From NCBI RefSeq assembly GCF_002399615.1, contig NZ_DHDZ01000044.1, positions 1 through 23,270 on the forward strand: a stretch of 23,270 nt of DNA, given 5' to 3'. The position numbers were made by a program, and so were the translations under genes. How positions within the stretch are numbered: position 1 is the stretch's first letter; every line of letters begins with the position of its first letter. The stretch is from Pedobacter sp. UBA4863 (GTDB taxonomy: Bacteria; Bacteroidota; Bacteroidia; Sphingobacteriales; Sphingobacteriaceae). Positions 17,066 to 23,270 of this stretch are shown in pieces. Below the pieces are notes generated by a model. The model did not search any database. It had not been told where the DNA came from and was given only the letters and a program-made list of their open reading frames with translations.

Positions 17066-19078
17066 CTACTTTTTTTGGGCTCTAGGGTTTAACATGTAAT
17101 AAAAATGACCGTCTTCGGCACCTATTAATAAATCAGGAACACCGTCTTTGTTCCAATCTACCGTAGTTGGGCTTGTATCGTGTCCTGCTAAGTTTAAAGC
17201 ATCTAAAGTGCCCTCATCGCTTAGTTGCACTACATTTTTCTTACTACCTGTATTTCTTAATAAGGTTGCATTATTGCTATTTACCAAAACATCTAACTTA
17301 CCATCGCCATCCCAATCTACAATGGTAAACTTTCTACGCCCACTTTGACCCGCTTTGCCTGTATTTAGCTTTAATAAATTAGGTATGCTATCAATTACAG
17401 CGTGCTTTTGCGAATAGCCCGAAAATTTAGTTCCGTAGAAAATACGTTTACCTGGCTTTAACCAAAGCTCTTTGCCTTGTTTAAATCTTTCGAAATAGGT
17501 TAAATAGCCACCAGTATCCAACATCACTATATCGTTGAGCTTATCTTTATTCCAATCTACCACAAATGGAGTAGTGCGCCATTGTGTTACCAAGGTATTT
17601 GGTTTTGGGTTCCACCAGTTCCAGCTAGGTTTATGTGCAGCTGCATTGGCTTCCCATTTTACTTTTATGTTTTGTGCTTTGCCTAATTTTGGCGCTTTGG
17701 CTGTACCAATATTTTTGTACCACATTACTTCACCAAAAATAGAATTGATGACCAAGTCTTTCAAGCCATCGCCATCCCAATCGGCAACAGCAATGGTAGT
17801 GTAGCCCCATTTGGCTTCTGCTGGCCCTTGAATAGAACCATTCTCTCCGGCTTGGATACGAATAACCTTGCCATCACTTTTTAAAAGTTGCGGCGCAGCA
17901 AATTTTGGTGTTTCGCCATTCATACCTAAGTTCTTGATGAAAGCAATATGTCCGGCCGAATTACCCACTACAATGTCTTGGTTTCCATCATTGTCCCAAT
18001 CTACCCCTACTGGCGTAGCTAAAGCACCAAACTTTACATTATCGGCCTTTTGTTTGAAATAGTAAGGCTTTTTGAATATTGGCATCCCATTCTTTTTCTT
18101 TCCCGTGTTTTCTATCAAAGCTACGCGTCCGTCTTCATCTCCAACTACTAAATCAACATGACCGTCTTGGTTCCAATCTACAGCAGTTGGTAAAATCATT
18201 TCTAAATCCATTTTAATGATTGCACCCGCTTCATCTATCAGGTATTTCCCTTTAGCAAATTTTGGTTTTTCTTTAGTCCCGATATTTTCGAAATAAGTCA
18301 TTTTATCTAAAAACTCGCCACAAATAATATCTAAATCGCCATCCCCATCAAAATCGGCAAAATTGGGCGAAGGTGCGCCATAAACATCTATATCTAAACC
18401 ATCGGCCTGTATGCGGCCTTTATTTTCGTACTTACCATTGTTGTTTTCTATCAAATAGAGGAAACCACGTAATGGTCCTTTGGTCCAATTACCATTTTTA
18501 TCGAAAGCGTTATCCCAGCCGTAATCTCCCCAATCATCAATACCCACAACAATATCATCGTCGCCGTCGTTATCAATGTCAACAAATTTCCATTGGTTAA
18601 AACGGTTACGGCCTTTTAAATCTTTAAGAATTTCTTCTGATGGAAAAAGCTTTGTTTTTTTCTTCCCTAAATCTTTAGTAAAGTTGGTAAGCTCTATTCC
18701 AGGAGTGGTGTAGCGAGCTTTTCCGTTGTTGGTATAAGATATTTGGATATTTTTCACTGCAGGCCCTAGCCTAACTGGCTTTTCGAAAACCGGAATTTTG
18801 TCTCCCGATTTATTTTCGAAGAACCAAACGCCGTTAAATGGCTTATCAGGACAAGAAACCAGCATATCCATATCGCCATCGCCATCCCAATCTACCGGAA
18901 CAGGCCAAGCCCATAAACCAACACCTAAATCTACCACTAAACCAGGATTATTGTATTTCAATATTTTTAGCTTAGGCGTTTCTGCTGGCTTAGGTTTAAT
19001 ATCTTTTTTTAACGTAAAGGCAAGTAAACTAGCTGAGGTAAGCAAAGCTAGGCCTGTTATCCATTTTTGTTTCATCAC
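17066..19078 (-). CDS. Secreted FG-GAP/VCBS-repeat beta-propeller protein (longer paralogue)
   Basis: A 670-residue protein with an N-terminal hydrophobic signal (MMKQKWITGLALLTSASLLAF, about 1-22). Nine acidic calcium-loop FG-GAP motifs begin near residues 63 (DWDGDGDMD), 167 (DIDNDGDDD), 242 (DFDGDGDLD), 301 (DWNQDGHVD), 360 (DWDNDGNQD), 433 (DWDGDGLKD), 508 (DWNKDKLND), 588 (DWDGDGKLD) and 641 (DWNKDGVPD), each followed by a hydrophobic strand and often by a FxNxG turn. This describes a calcium-bound propeller. It shares IQGPAEAKWGY (416-426), WRTTP (500-504), GRRKFTIVDWDGDG and HDTSPTT (632-638) with the shorter paralogue at 9999-11969. No recognised enzyme domain is attached. It lies 53 nt after the alpha/beta-hydrolase gene in operon C. 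PL11-type lyases are also calcium-rich propellers, but I cannot claim membership. Confidence 0.87.
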   Translation of the reverse strand: MMKQKWITGLALLTSASLLAFTLKKDIKPKPAETPKLKILKYNNPGLVVDLGVGLWAWPVPVDWDGDGDMDMLVSCPDKPFNGVWFFENKSGDKIPVFEKPVRLGPAVKNIQISYTNNGKARYTTPGIELTNFTKDLGKKKTKLFPSEEILKDLKGRNRFNQWKFVDIDNDGDDDIVVGIDDWGDYGWDNAFDKNGNWTKGPLRGFLYLIENNNGKYENKGRIQADGLDIDVYGAPSPNFADFDGDGDLDIICGEFLDKMTYFENIGTKEKPKFAKGKYLIDEAGAIIKMDLEMILPTAVDWNQDGHVDLVVGDEDGRVALIENTGKKKNGMPIFKKPYYFKQKADNVKFGALATPVGVDWDNDGNQDIVVGNSAGHIAFIKNLGMNGETPKFAAPQLLKSDGKVIRIQAGENGSIQGPAEAKWGYTTIAVADWDGDGLKDLVINSIFGEVMWYKNIGTAKAPKLGKAQNIKVKWEANAAAHKPSWNWWNPKPNTLVTQWRTTPFVVDWNKDKLNDIVMLDTGGYLTYFERFKQGKELWLKPGKRIFYGTKFSGYSQKHAVIDSIPNLLKLNTGKAGQSGRRKFTIVDWDGDGKLDVLVNSNNATLLRNTGSKKNVVQLSDEGTLDALNLAGHDTSPTTVDWNKDGVPDLLIGAEDGHFYYMLNPRAQKK

Positions 19079-19131
19079 TATATTGGTTGATTTGTTCTTT
19101 AGTTGATTTGTTGTTTAGGGCTTTGTTAATT

Positions 19132-20004
19132 TCAAATGCCCAAGTTTTTTAAAAATTTAATGATTTCGCTATTGATTTCAGCATTTTTTGCTGAGCTAAA
19201 TCTACCATGTAAGCCGTCTTGAACGGTAATCATTTCATTTTTCACTCCGTTTTTATCTAGTGCTTCTTTTAGCCTTACCGAGTGCTGATAATTTACGGAT
19301 TGATCTGCTGTACCGTGTACAGAAAAAGTAGGTGGAGATGTTTTGTTAACATACATTAAAGGCGATAAAACTTTCGCAAAGTTTTGATCTTTGGCCTTCT
19401 TGCCCAACCAAATGGCATTTCTAGTTCCGTTTTTAGAATTGATGTATTCCCAAACATCGGTAATTCCGAATTTATTTATTATCGCAGCAATTTTAATTGG
19501 TTTTTTATAATCGCAATCTGTATCAAATTGCTTATTATTACCTTGATACCCTGCAAGCAAAGCCAAATGCCCACCTGCAGAGCCTCCCATTAACACTACT
19601 TTATTTGGATCGATATTGTATTTTGTTTCTTTCAATAAGAAACATAGCGCAGTTCTTACGTCTTCTACTGCAGCAGGCGCAGGCGCATGTTTAGCTAAAC
19701 GGTACGCTATGGTAGCAACTGCATAACCTTGCTTAAAAAAAATCTTAAACTGATTTGCAGTTCCTTTTGAGCCCTGTGTCCATCCGCCGCCGTGTACAAA
19801 TAATATTAAAGGTGTAGATTTTGTAGTATTTTGTGGGATAAATAAATCCATTACTCCCTGCCAGTCGCCTACCGTTTTATAAGATAAATCTAAATAATGA
19901 TCGTATTTTTCTGGCAGATAACGTTTCGCCGCCATTTCATCTTGCGCTAGGCTAATGAATGGCAAAACCAACAACATCAACAATACGCTTATATTTTTAT
20001 TCAT
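19132..20004 (-). CDS. Secreted alpha/beta-hydrolase esterase
   Basis: A 290-residue protein with signal peptide 1-21 (ends SLAQ). Alpha/beta-hydrolase-3/BD-FAE-like esterase features: the oxyanion-hole motif HGGGW at 71-75, nucleophile elbow GGSAGGH with Ser142, acid Asp234 in VHGTADQSVNY, and base His266 in DGLHGRF. All three triad residues are present and in the usual order. This family includes acetyl- and feruloyl-type carbohydrate esterases as well as plain carboxylesterases, so acyl removal from a glycan is inferred from the neighbours. Second gene of operon C, 45 nt after the SASA-type esterase gene. The substrate is unknown. Confidence 0.9.
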   Translation of the reverse strand: MNKNISVLLMLLVLPFISLAQDEMAAKRYLPEKYDHYLDLSYKTVGDWQGVMDLFIPQNTTKSTPLILFVHGGGWTQGSKGTANQFKIFFKQGYAVATIAYRLAKHAPAPAAVEDVRTALCFLLKETKYNIDPNKVVLMGGSAGGHLALLAGYQGNNKQFDTDCDYKKPIKIAAIINKFGITDVWEYINSKNGTRNAIWLGKKAKDQNFAKVLSPLMYVNKTSPPTFSVHGTADQSVNYQHSVRLKEALDKNGVKNEMITVQDGLHGRFSSAKNAEINSEIIKFLKNLGI

Positions 20005-20049
20005 TTTCTCAGTTTAATTCTAATTTTTCGTTGTTACCAGATACAGGTA

Positions 20050-21492
20050 TTACATGGGTATTACCCAATTGTCTGTACGGAAAGATGAGGCTGGCAAACC
20101 GTGTTTATTCACTAAATCGCCAAGAACCCAAGCTTTAAATGCATAACGTACCGAAACAGGATTCTCTACTTCAGTTGAGGTAACTGTAATGCCTTCTTTT
20201 GTAATTTTAGCCTTTGCTGGATAGAAAACTTGATTTTTACCTGCCACTTCGAAGTTGTTAGACTCTTTTGCATTACCAATAAACTTTAAACCATTTGCAT
20301 GATCAAATTTTAAAAATACTTTATTTCCCGTTATCACTTGACTTTTATAAACTGGACCTTGATAAGGAATCTTTGTCATTCCATAAGTTTTATTTAGGGC
20401 CAAAAATGAAAGTCTATCGCTTACGGTTTGTTTATCTGGCGGATGAATAGTGTTTTGCGCACCTACATCCATAATTACTGCCATTCCAGAATTAGGGATT
20501 ACACTTTCTGCTTTTAATTGAGCTTCTCTTAAAAATGGTACTTTTGGTTGTAACTCTAACATTGCCCTAGATAGTTTTTCTGTTTTAGCAATATAAGGCG
20601 CTATTTGTACATAGTAAAAGGCAAAATCGCCCAGCCCCCAACGTGCCCTCCAGTCTTTAACCATTTCTGGAAACATTTTCAAATAGTTTTCTGGCTCATG
20701 TCTATTTTGTTCGCCTTGGTACCAAATTACCCCTTTTATTCCGTAACCTACAATAGGGTTAATCATTCCGTTGAATAAACCTGTAGCTACATTTTTGTTT
20801 GCAAATGCCGCATTGTTATCTTCCGGAATTTTCACATCTGGGTAGGAGTTTAAGCTTTTTGCGCTCATCCAGGCTTGCACCAACGTACCGCCCCAGGCTA
20901 CTTGGATAATGCCCACAGGAACCTTTAATTTTTCGTGTAGTGTTTTTGCAAAAGTATAGCCTACGGCACTAAAATCGGCTACCACTGCTGGCGTAGCAGC
21001 TTTCCACTCTCCTTTTATATCATCTAATGGCTTTGACCAAGTTACTTTTTCTCCCAAATACAATCTAATTTTATCGTTATTAGCATTTCTAATAATTTGT
21101 GCAGAGTTGGTTACAGGCTGATCTTTGAAACCTTTTAGGGGCATTTCCATATTTGATTGACCAGAAGCAACCCATACTTCACCAATTAAGATGTCATTTA
21201 ATTTAGTTTCATCGCCATCATTAATAACCAATGTGTAAGGCCCACCAGCGCTAGGGGTGGCTACTTTTATGCTCCAATTGCCCAATGCAGGTTTAACTTT
21301 GTAAGATTTTCCATTCCATGAAGTGGTTACTACAACCTCTCCTTTCGTTTCCGATTTTCCCCAAATAGAAACTTCTGTGCGTTGTTGCAACACCATGCCA
21401 TCTGAAAATATTGATGGTAGTACTACTTTAGCTTGAGTATTTAAATTGAGAAAAAACAGGGGAAGTACTCCTAAAAAAAACTTGAATTTCAT
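20050..21492 (-). CDS. Sialate O-acetylesterase-like (SASA, SGNH-fold) secreted esterase
   Basis: A 480-residue protein with signal peptide 1-21 (ends TQAK). The N-terminal beta domain starts VVLPSIFSDGMVLQQRTEVSIWGKSE, as in Bacteroidota members. SASA/SGNH blocks: VASGQSNMEMPL with nucleophile Ser113, IQVAWGGTLVQAWMS (197-210), VIWYQGEQNRHEPENY with the WYQGE block at 257-261, and MDVGAQNTIHPPDKQTVSDR carrying the likely catalytic His350. The family removes O-acetyl groups from sialic acids or, in PULs, from plant and other glycans. First gene of operon C, downstream of a promoter matching those of operons A and B. Sialic acid specificity cannot be assumed from the name. Confidence 0.93.
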   Translation of the reverse strand: MKFKFFLGVLPLFFLNLNTQAKVVLPSIFSDGMVLQQRTEVSIWGKSETKGEVVVTTSWNGKSYKVKPALGNWSIKVATPSAGGPYTLVINDGDETKLNDILIGEVWVASGQSNMEMPLKGFKDQPVTNSAQIIRNANNDKIRLYLGEKVTWSKPLDDIKGEWKAATPAVVADFSAVGYTFAKTLHEKLKVPVGIIQVAWGGTLVQAWMSAKSLNSYPDVKIPEDNNAAFANKNVATGLFNGMINPIVGYGIKGVIWYQGEQNRHEPENYLKMFPEMVKDWRARWGLGDFAFYYVQIAPYIAKTEKLSRAMLELQPKVPFLREAQLKAESVIPNSGMAVIMDVGAQNTIHPPDKQTVSDRLSFLALNKTYGMTKIPYQGPVYKSQVITGNKVFLKFDHANGLKFIGNAKESNNFEVAGKNQVFYPAKAKITKEGITVTSTEVENPVSVRYAFKAWVLGDLVNKHGLPASSFRTDNWVIPM

Positions 21493-21569
21493 ATCAATAT
21501 ATACTTGGTTATTAAACAGATTTCAAGACAGCCTATCATCATGTTCTATCTTGTTACTGTTGTATTTTG

Positions 21570-21636
21570 CTAATTTAGTTGTAACCAATAACATTGCAAT
21601 TACTTTTATTTCCCAATGTATGTAGGATATTATCAT
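21570..21636 (-). promoter_or_regulatory. Proposed promoter and upstream operator of operon C
   Basis: In sense, ATGATAATATCCTA (21636-21623) is identical to the operon B motif and is followed after exactly 45 bp by TAAATTAG (21577-21570), a one-base variant of TAnnTTTG. The start codon at 21492 is about 78 nt further. Position, spacing and motif all repeat those at 8592-8658 and 15571-15637. Confidence 0.65.
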
Positions 21637-21726
21637 GCTTATGGTATTGCAAGTTAATTAGCACCTAAATATATACCACTATGGATTAGAAATCCATAGT
21701 TTTAACACATTAAAAGCCTTAGCAAA

Positions 21727-21815
21727 CGTCACTTCCAAGACATTAGCACGAGGAGGATATGGAAAGAACGACAGCTCTATCCATAGATTTATCTTTGTAC
21801 CTCATCGAAATGACG
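21727..21815. repeat. Short element with imperfect inverted ends (CGTCACTTC ... GAAATGACG)
   Basis: The ends pair at 8 of 9 bases and enclose about 70 bp without a convincing gene. The end sequence CGTCATTTCGA on the minus strand resembles the ends of dispersed intergenic repeats I recognise from Bacteroidota genomes. That it is a dispersed repeat is inference, as only one copy lies in this window. Confidence 0.4.
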
Positions 21816-22049
21816 GAAATAGTATAGAACACTTATAGAAACTAAGGCAACTGTAATAAATTACAGGTTTTTAACCCTTAACTAGCTAATAAAAACAACA
21901 AAAACCTAGATTAAACAACATTCTCTTAGCCTTCAAATCAAAGCGCAAAATTGAAATTATCACTTCTTGTGTCACCATTTTTTAGTAATTTAGTTTACTT
22001 TATATTTAAGGGTATCCATCCTTAAAACAAATATCTGTTTCTATTTTAA

Positions 22050-22104
22050 AAGTCCACCTCAAGTCCACCTTAACTCCACCTCAAGTGCACGTTAAGTGCA
22101 CCAT
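22050..22104. repeat. 11-bp tandem repeat, five recognisable units
   Basis: Units AAGTCCACCTC, AAGTCCACCTT, AACTCCACCTC, AAGTGCACGTT and AAGTGCACCAT follow one another without gaps. Fainter 11-bp periodicity seems to continue to about 22140 (two CCTAGT/G units 11 bp apart). The period is close to one DNA helical turn. No coding sense is seen. Confidence 0.7.
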
Positions 22105-22274
22105 AACTGTTGTGGTCCTAGTATGTTCCTAGTGTGTTGCTCCAATACACCATTATGCCTGTAGTACATTGTCGTTCAGTATCCCCTCTTTTAATTTCCA
22201 CTTCACAGGGGAACACATAGGGTTTAACTATGCAATGCCACTAAGCTAACGTGAATTATGGATTTTTTTTAGTG

Positions 22275-22331
22275 AACGACAGTATCTTATCACCTGCAAA
22301 GCGCTTTTCCAACTCCGATAAATTAATACAA
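22275..22331. repeat. 57-bp direct repeat, copy 1
   Basis: About 52 of 57 bases match copy 2 at 22525-22581. The 3' half (AGCGCTTTTCCAACTCCGAT and the next 13 bases) is identical in both copies. On the minus strand both copies keep a short open frame (CINLSELEKR...GDK.LSF) with no start codon, possibly a remnant of a gene. Confidence 0.75.
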
Positions 22332-22475
22332 CGTGAGTTTTGGGTCTTAATTTAGCTAAACAGAACCTGAAATAAATTCAGCGCTTGCTCCGAGTATCGG
22401 AGGTGACGGTAAATTGGCGTTTCGTCTCCCGAAATTAATTCGGGACTACAACACAAAACATCCAAAACTCACGTT
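22330..22475. repeat. 146-bp element with 14-bp perfect terminal inverted repeats (MITE-like)
   Basis: The ends AACGTGAGTTTTGG (22330-22343) and CCAAAACTCACGTT (22462-22475) are perfect inverted copies. Inside are two smaller hairpins: TCCGA-GTA-TCGGA (22389-22401) and TCCCGAA-ATTAA-TTCGGGA (22427-22445). No open frame fills it. It abuts the 57-bp repeat copy 1. No target-site duplication could be confirmed. Confidence 0.55.
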
Positions 22476-22483
22476 AAGTTAAG

Positions 22484-22521
22484 AAAGTTTAGCCCGTTGG
22501 CGGGGACGCCAACGGCCGCAA
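22484..22521. repeat. REP-like palindrome, single copy
   Basis: CCGTTGGCG (22494-22502) and CGCCAACGG (22507-22515) are perfect 9-bp arms around GGGA. The stretch from AAAGTTTAGCCC onward is repeated almost exactly at 22692-22730. Confidence 0.75.
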
Positions 22522-22524
22522 AAA

Positions 22525-22581
22525 AACGACAGCACCTTATCCCCTACACAGCGCTTTTCCAACTCCGATAAATTAATACAA
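22525..22581. repeat. 57-bp direct repeat, copy 2
   Basis: The partner of 22275-22331, differing at about five positions, all in the first 26 bases. It is followed by an imperfect hairpin at 22579-22612 (CAAGCT...AGCTTG enclosing ATGCC...GGCAT) that shares the core GTATCGG with the hairpin after copy 1. Confidence 0.75.
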
Positions 22582-22679
22582 GCTATGCCAAGTATCGGCA
22601 TGTTACAGCTTGCACCATTTGCTTTGAAGTATCTGTACTAAAACAATTAACCATTTGTACTGAGGCTTGAGCTAAATGC

Positions 22680-22769
22680 CATTAAGTTTAAAAAGTTTAG
22701 CCCGTTGGCGAGGACGCCAACGGTCCGCAAAATCAAGTGTTGGCGTCCCCGCCAACGCTTAACTTAATG
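22680..22769. repeat. REPIN-like long palindrome made of two inverted REP units
   Basis: Outer arms CATTAAGTT (22680-22688) and AACTTAATG (22761-22769) are perfect inverted copies. They enclose two small palindromes in opposite orientation, GTTGGCG-AGGA-CGCCAAC (within 22702-22723) and GTTGGCG-TCCC-CGCCAAC (22739-22756). A 12-bp direct repeat GGCTTGAGCTAA lies on either side (22664-22675 and 22776-22787). Confidence 0.75.
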
Positions 22770-22798
22770 ACATTGGGCTTGAGCTAACGTATAGTTCA

Positions 22799-22844
22799 AT
22801 AAAAAAGGGATGAACAGATTATACAAATCTCATTCATCCCTTTT
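22799..22844 (-). terminator. Intrinsic terminator of the small exported helical protein gene
   Basis: Arms AAAAGGGATGAA and TTCATCCCTTTT (22803-22814 and 22833-22844) enclose a second stem AGATT/AATCT (22816-22820 and 22826-22830). In the minus-strand sense the hairpin is followed by a T-run (CCCTTTTTTATTG). It begins about 20 nt after the stop codon at 22864. Confidence 0.9.
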
Positions 22845-22863
22845 GGATTAGTAACAACAACTT

Positions 22864-23223
22864 CTAGTTCTCCGTTGCCGCTTTTGCTTCTTCTTTTAAT
22901 TTAGCACTAATCTCTTCAACTCTTTTCTTTTGCTCATCGGTTAAAACAGCCAAACGAGCCTGATTTCTTTCTTTCGTAGCTGTTTTAATAGCTGCTTTTT
23001 GAGCTTTTTCATCCAAAGAAGTATCTTCCTTTATTTGTTTTGCTTTTTGGGAAGCCTCTTTGTTGATAGTCGCAATTTTTTTAATCTGGTCTGCATCACA
23101 ACCAATTTCTGTTAAAGATGTTTTATTCCAAACAAACGAAGTTGGTTTTTTAGGGGCATCTTGTGCATTTGCAAACAATACAGCCGAAAACGCTATGCAT
23201 AGCGTTAATAATAATTTTTTCAT
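22864..23223 (-). CDS. Small exported helical protein, Spy/LTXXQ-like
   Basis: A 119-residue protein with a clear signal peptide (MKKLLLTLCIAFSAVLFANAQ, 1-21). The mature part is short, rich in Lys, Glu and Ala, and predicted helical. A turn carrying LTDEQKKRVEEI near residues 95-106 resembles the LTxxQ motif of Spy/CpxP-like periplasmic proteins; one cysteine lies at about residue 43 (EIGCDADQIKK). Family membership is only suggestive, and a generic Bacteroidota periplasmic stress or chaperone-like protein is the best guess. It has its own terminator and is separated from operon C by the repeat-rich gap, so it is probably unrelated to the carbohydrate locus. The 47 nt upstream of the ATG within the window show no clear promoter. 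Confidence 0.75.
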   Translation of the reverse strand: MKKLLLTLCIAFSAVLFANAQDAPKKPTSFVWNKTSLTEIGCDADQIKKIATINKEASQKAKQIKEDTSLDEKAQKAAIKTATKERNQARLAVLTDEQKKRVEEISAKLKEEAKAATEN

Positions 23224-23270
23224 TGAAATTTATATTTAATTGATTAAATACCTGTTGTGCATTTAGGAAA

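Noticed and set aside
17148..19106. Several plus-strand open frames opposite the FG-GAP and sialidase-like genes
   Set aside because: They are rich in Ser, Pro and Phe, lack domains and initiation context, and mirror the repeated DWDGDG codons of the real gene on the other strand.
21759..21827. A 22-codon plus-strand open frame with a perfect AGGAGG and ATG just after it
   Set aside because: It lies entirely within or at the edge of the CGTCA-ended repeat, is very short, and Bacteroidota rarely rely on strong Shine-Dalgarno sites. Chance is more likely.
21851..21872. CTGTAA-TAAA-TTACAG hairpin followed by a T-run on the plus strand
   Set aside because: No plus-strand gene precedes it, and the stem is short and AT-rich.
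22254..22350. Minus-strand open frame through the 57-bp repeat as a gene
   Set aside because: It has no start codon and only about 30 codons between stops; noted as a possible remnant only.

Overview
The window is AT-rich DNA from a member of the Bacteroidota, most likely a Pedobacter-like Sphingobacteriaceae. The signs are a SusC/SusD pair, DUF5017 lipoprotein, PorP/SprF protein, both kinds of type IX secretion (T9SS) C-terminal sorting domain, and a TAnnTTTG-type promoter -7 box. All thirteen genes I accept lie on the minus strand, so transcription runs from high to low coordinates. No tRNA, rRNA, CRISPR array, transposase gene or regulator gene was found.

Layout in the direction of transcription. 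(1) 23223-22864: a small exported helical protein, followed by a clear intrinsic terminator. (2) 22863-21493: about 1.37 kb without a credible gene, holding REP/REPIN-like palindromes, 57-bp direct repeats, a small element with inverted ends and an 11-bp-periodic repeat. (3) Operon C, 21492-15729: a SASA-type acetylesterase, an alpha/beta-hydrolase esterase, a large FG-GAP/VCBS propeller protein and a cytoplasmic-looking DUF3748 (YidR-like) propeller. (4) Operon B, 15538-8809: a 1190-residue multidomain sialidase-like protein with a T9SS sorting domain, a second FG-GAP protein and a second, single-domain sialidase-like protein. The last two are coupled by stop/start overlaps. (5) Operon A, about 8338-46: SusC, SusD, DUF5017 lipoprotein, a type B T9SS cargo protein and a PorP/SprF-family partner. 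A terminator appears to begin just inside the window edge.

Taken together this looks like one carbohydrate-utilisation locus (PUL) split over three transcription units. The three units share the same promoter layout: a near-identical 14-bp motif (sense ATGATAATATCCTA, with a GATA-N-TATC inverted core) and, exactly 45 bp further on, a TAnnTTnn -7 box. That points to one regulator, encoded outside the window. SusC/D would import oligosaccharides, the two esterases would remove acyl groups, and five beta-propeller proteins would bind or cleave the glycan. No classical TIM-barrel or (alpha/alpha) hydrolase or familiar lyase is present. The glycan substrate cannot be read from the sequence. The most interesting possibility is that the conserved propeller families, especially the two FG-GAP proteins with shared polar signatures, are the undescribed catalysts of this PUL.
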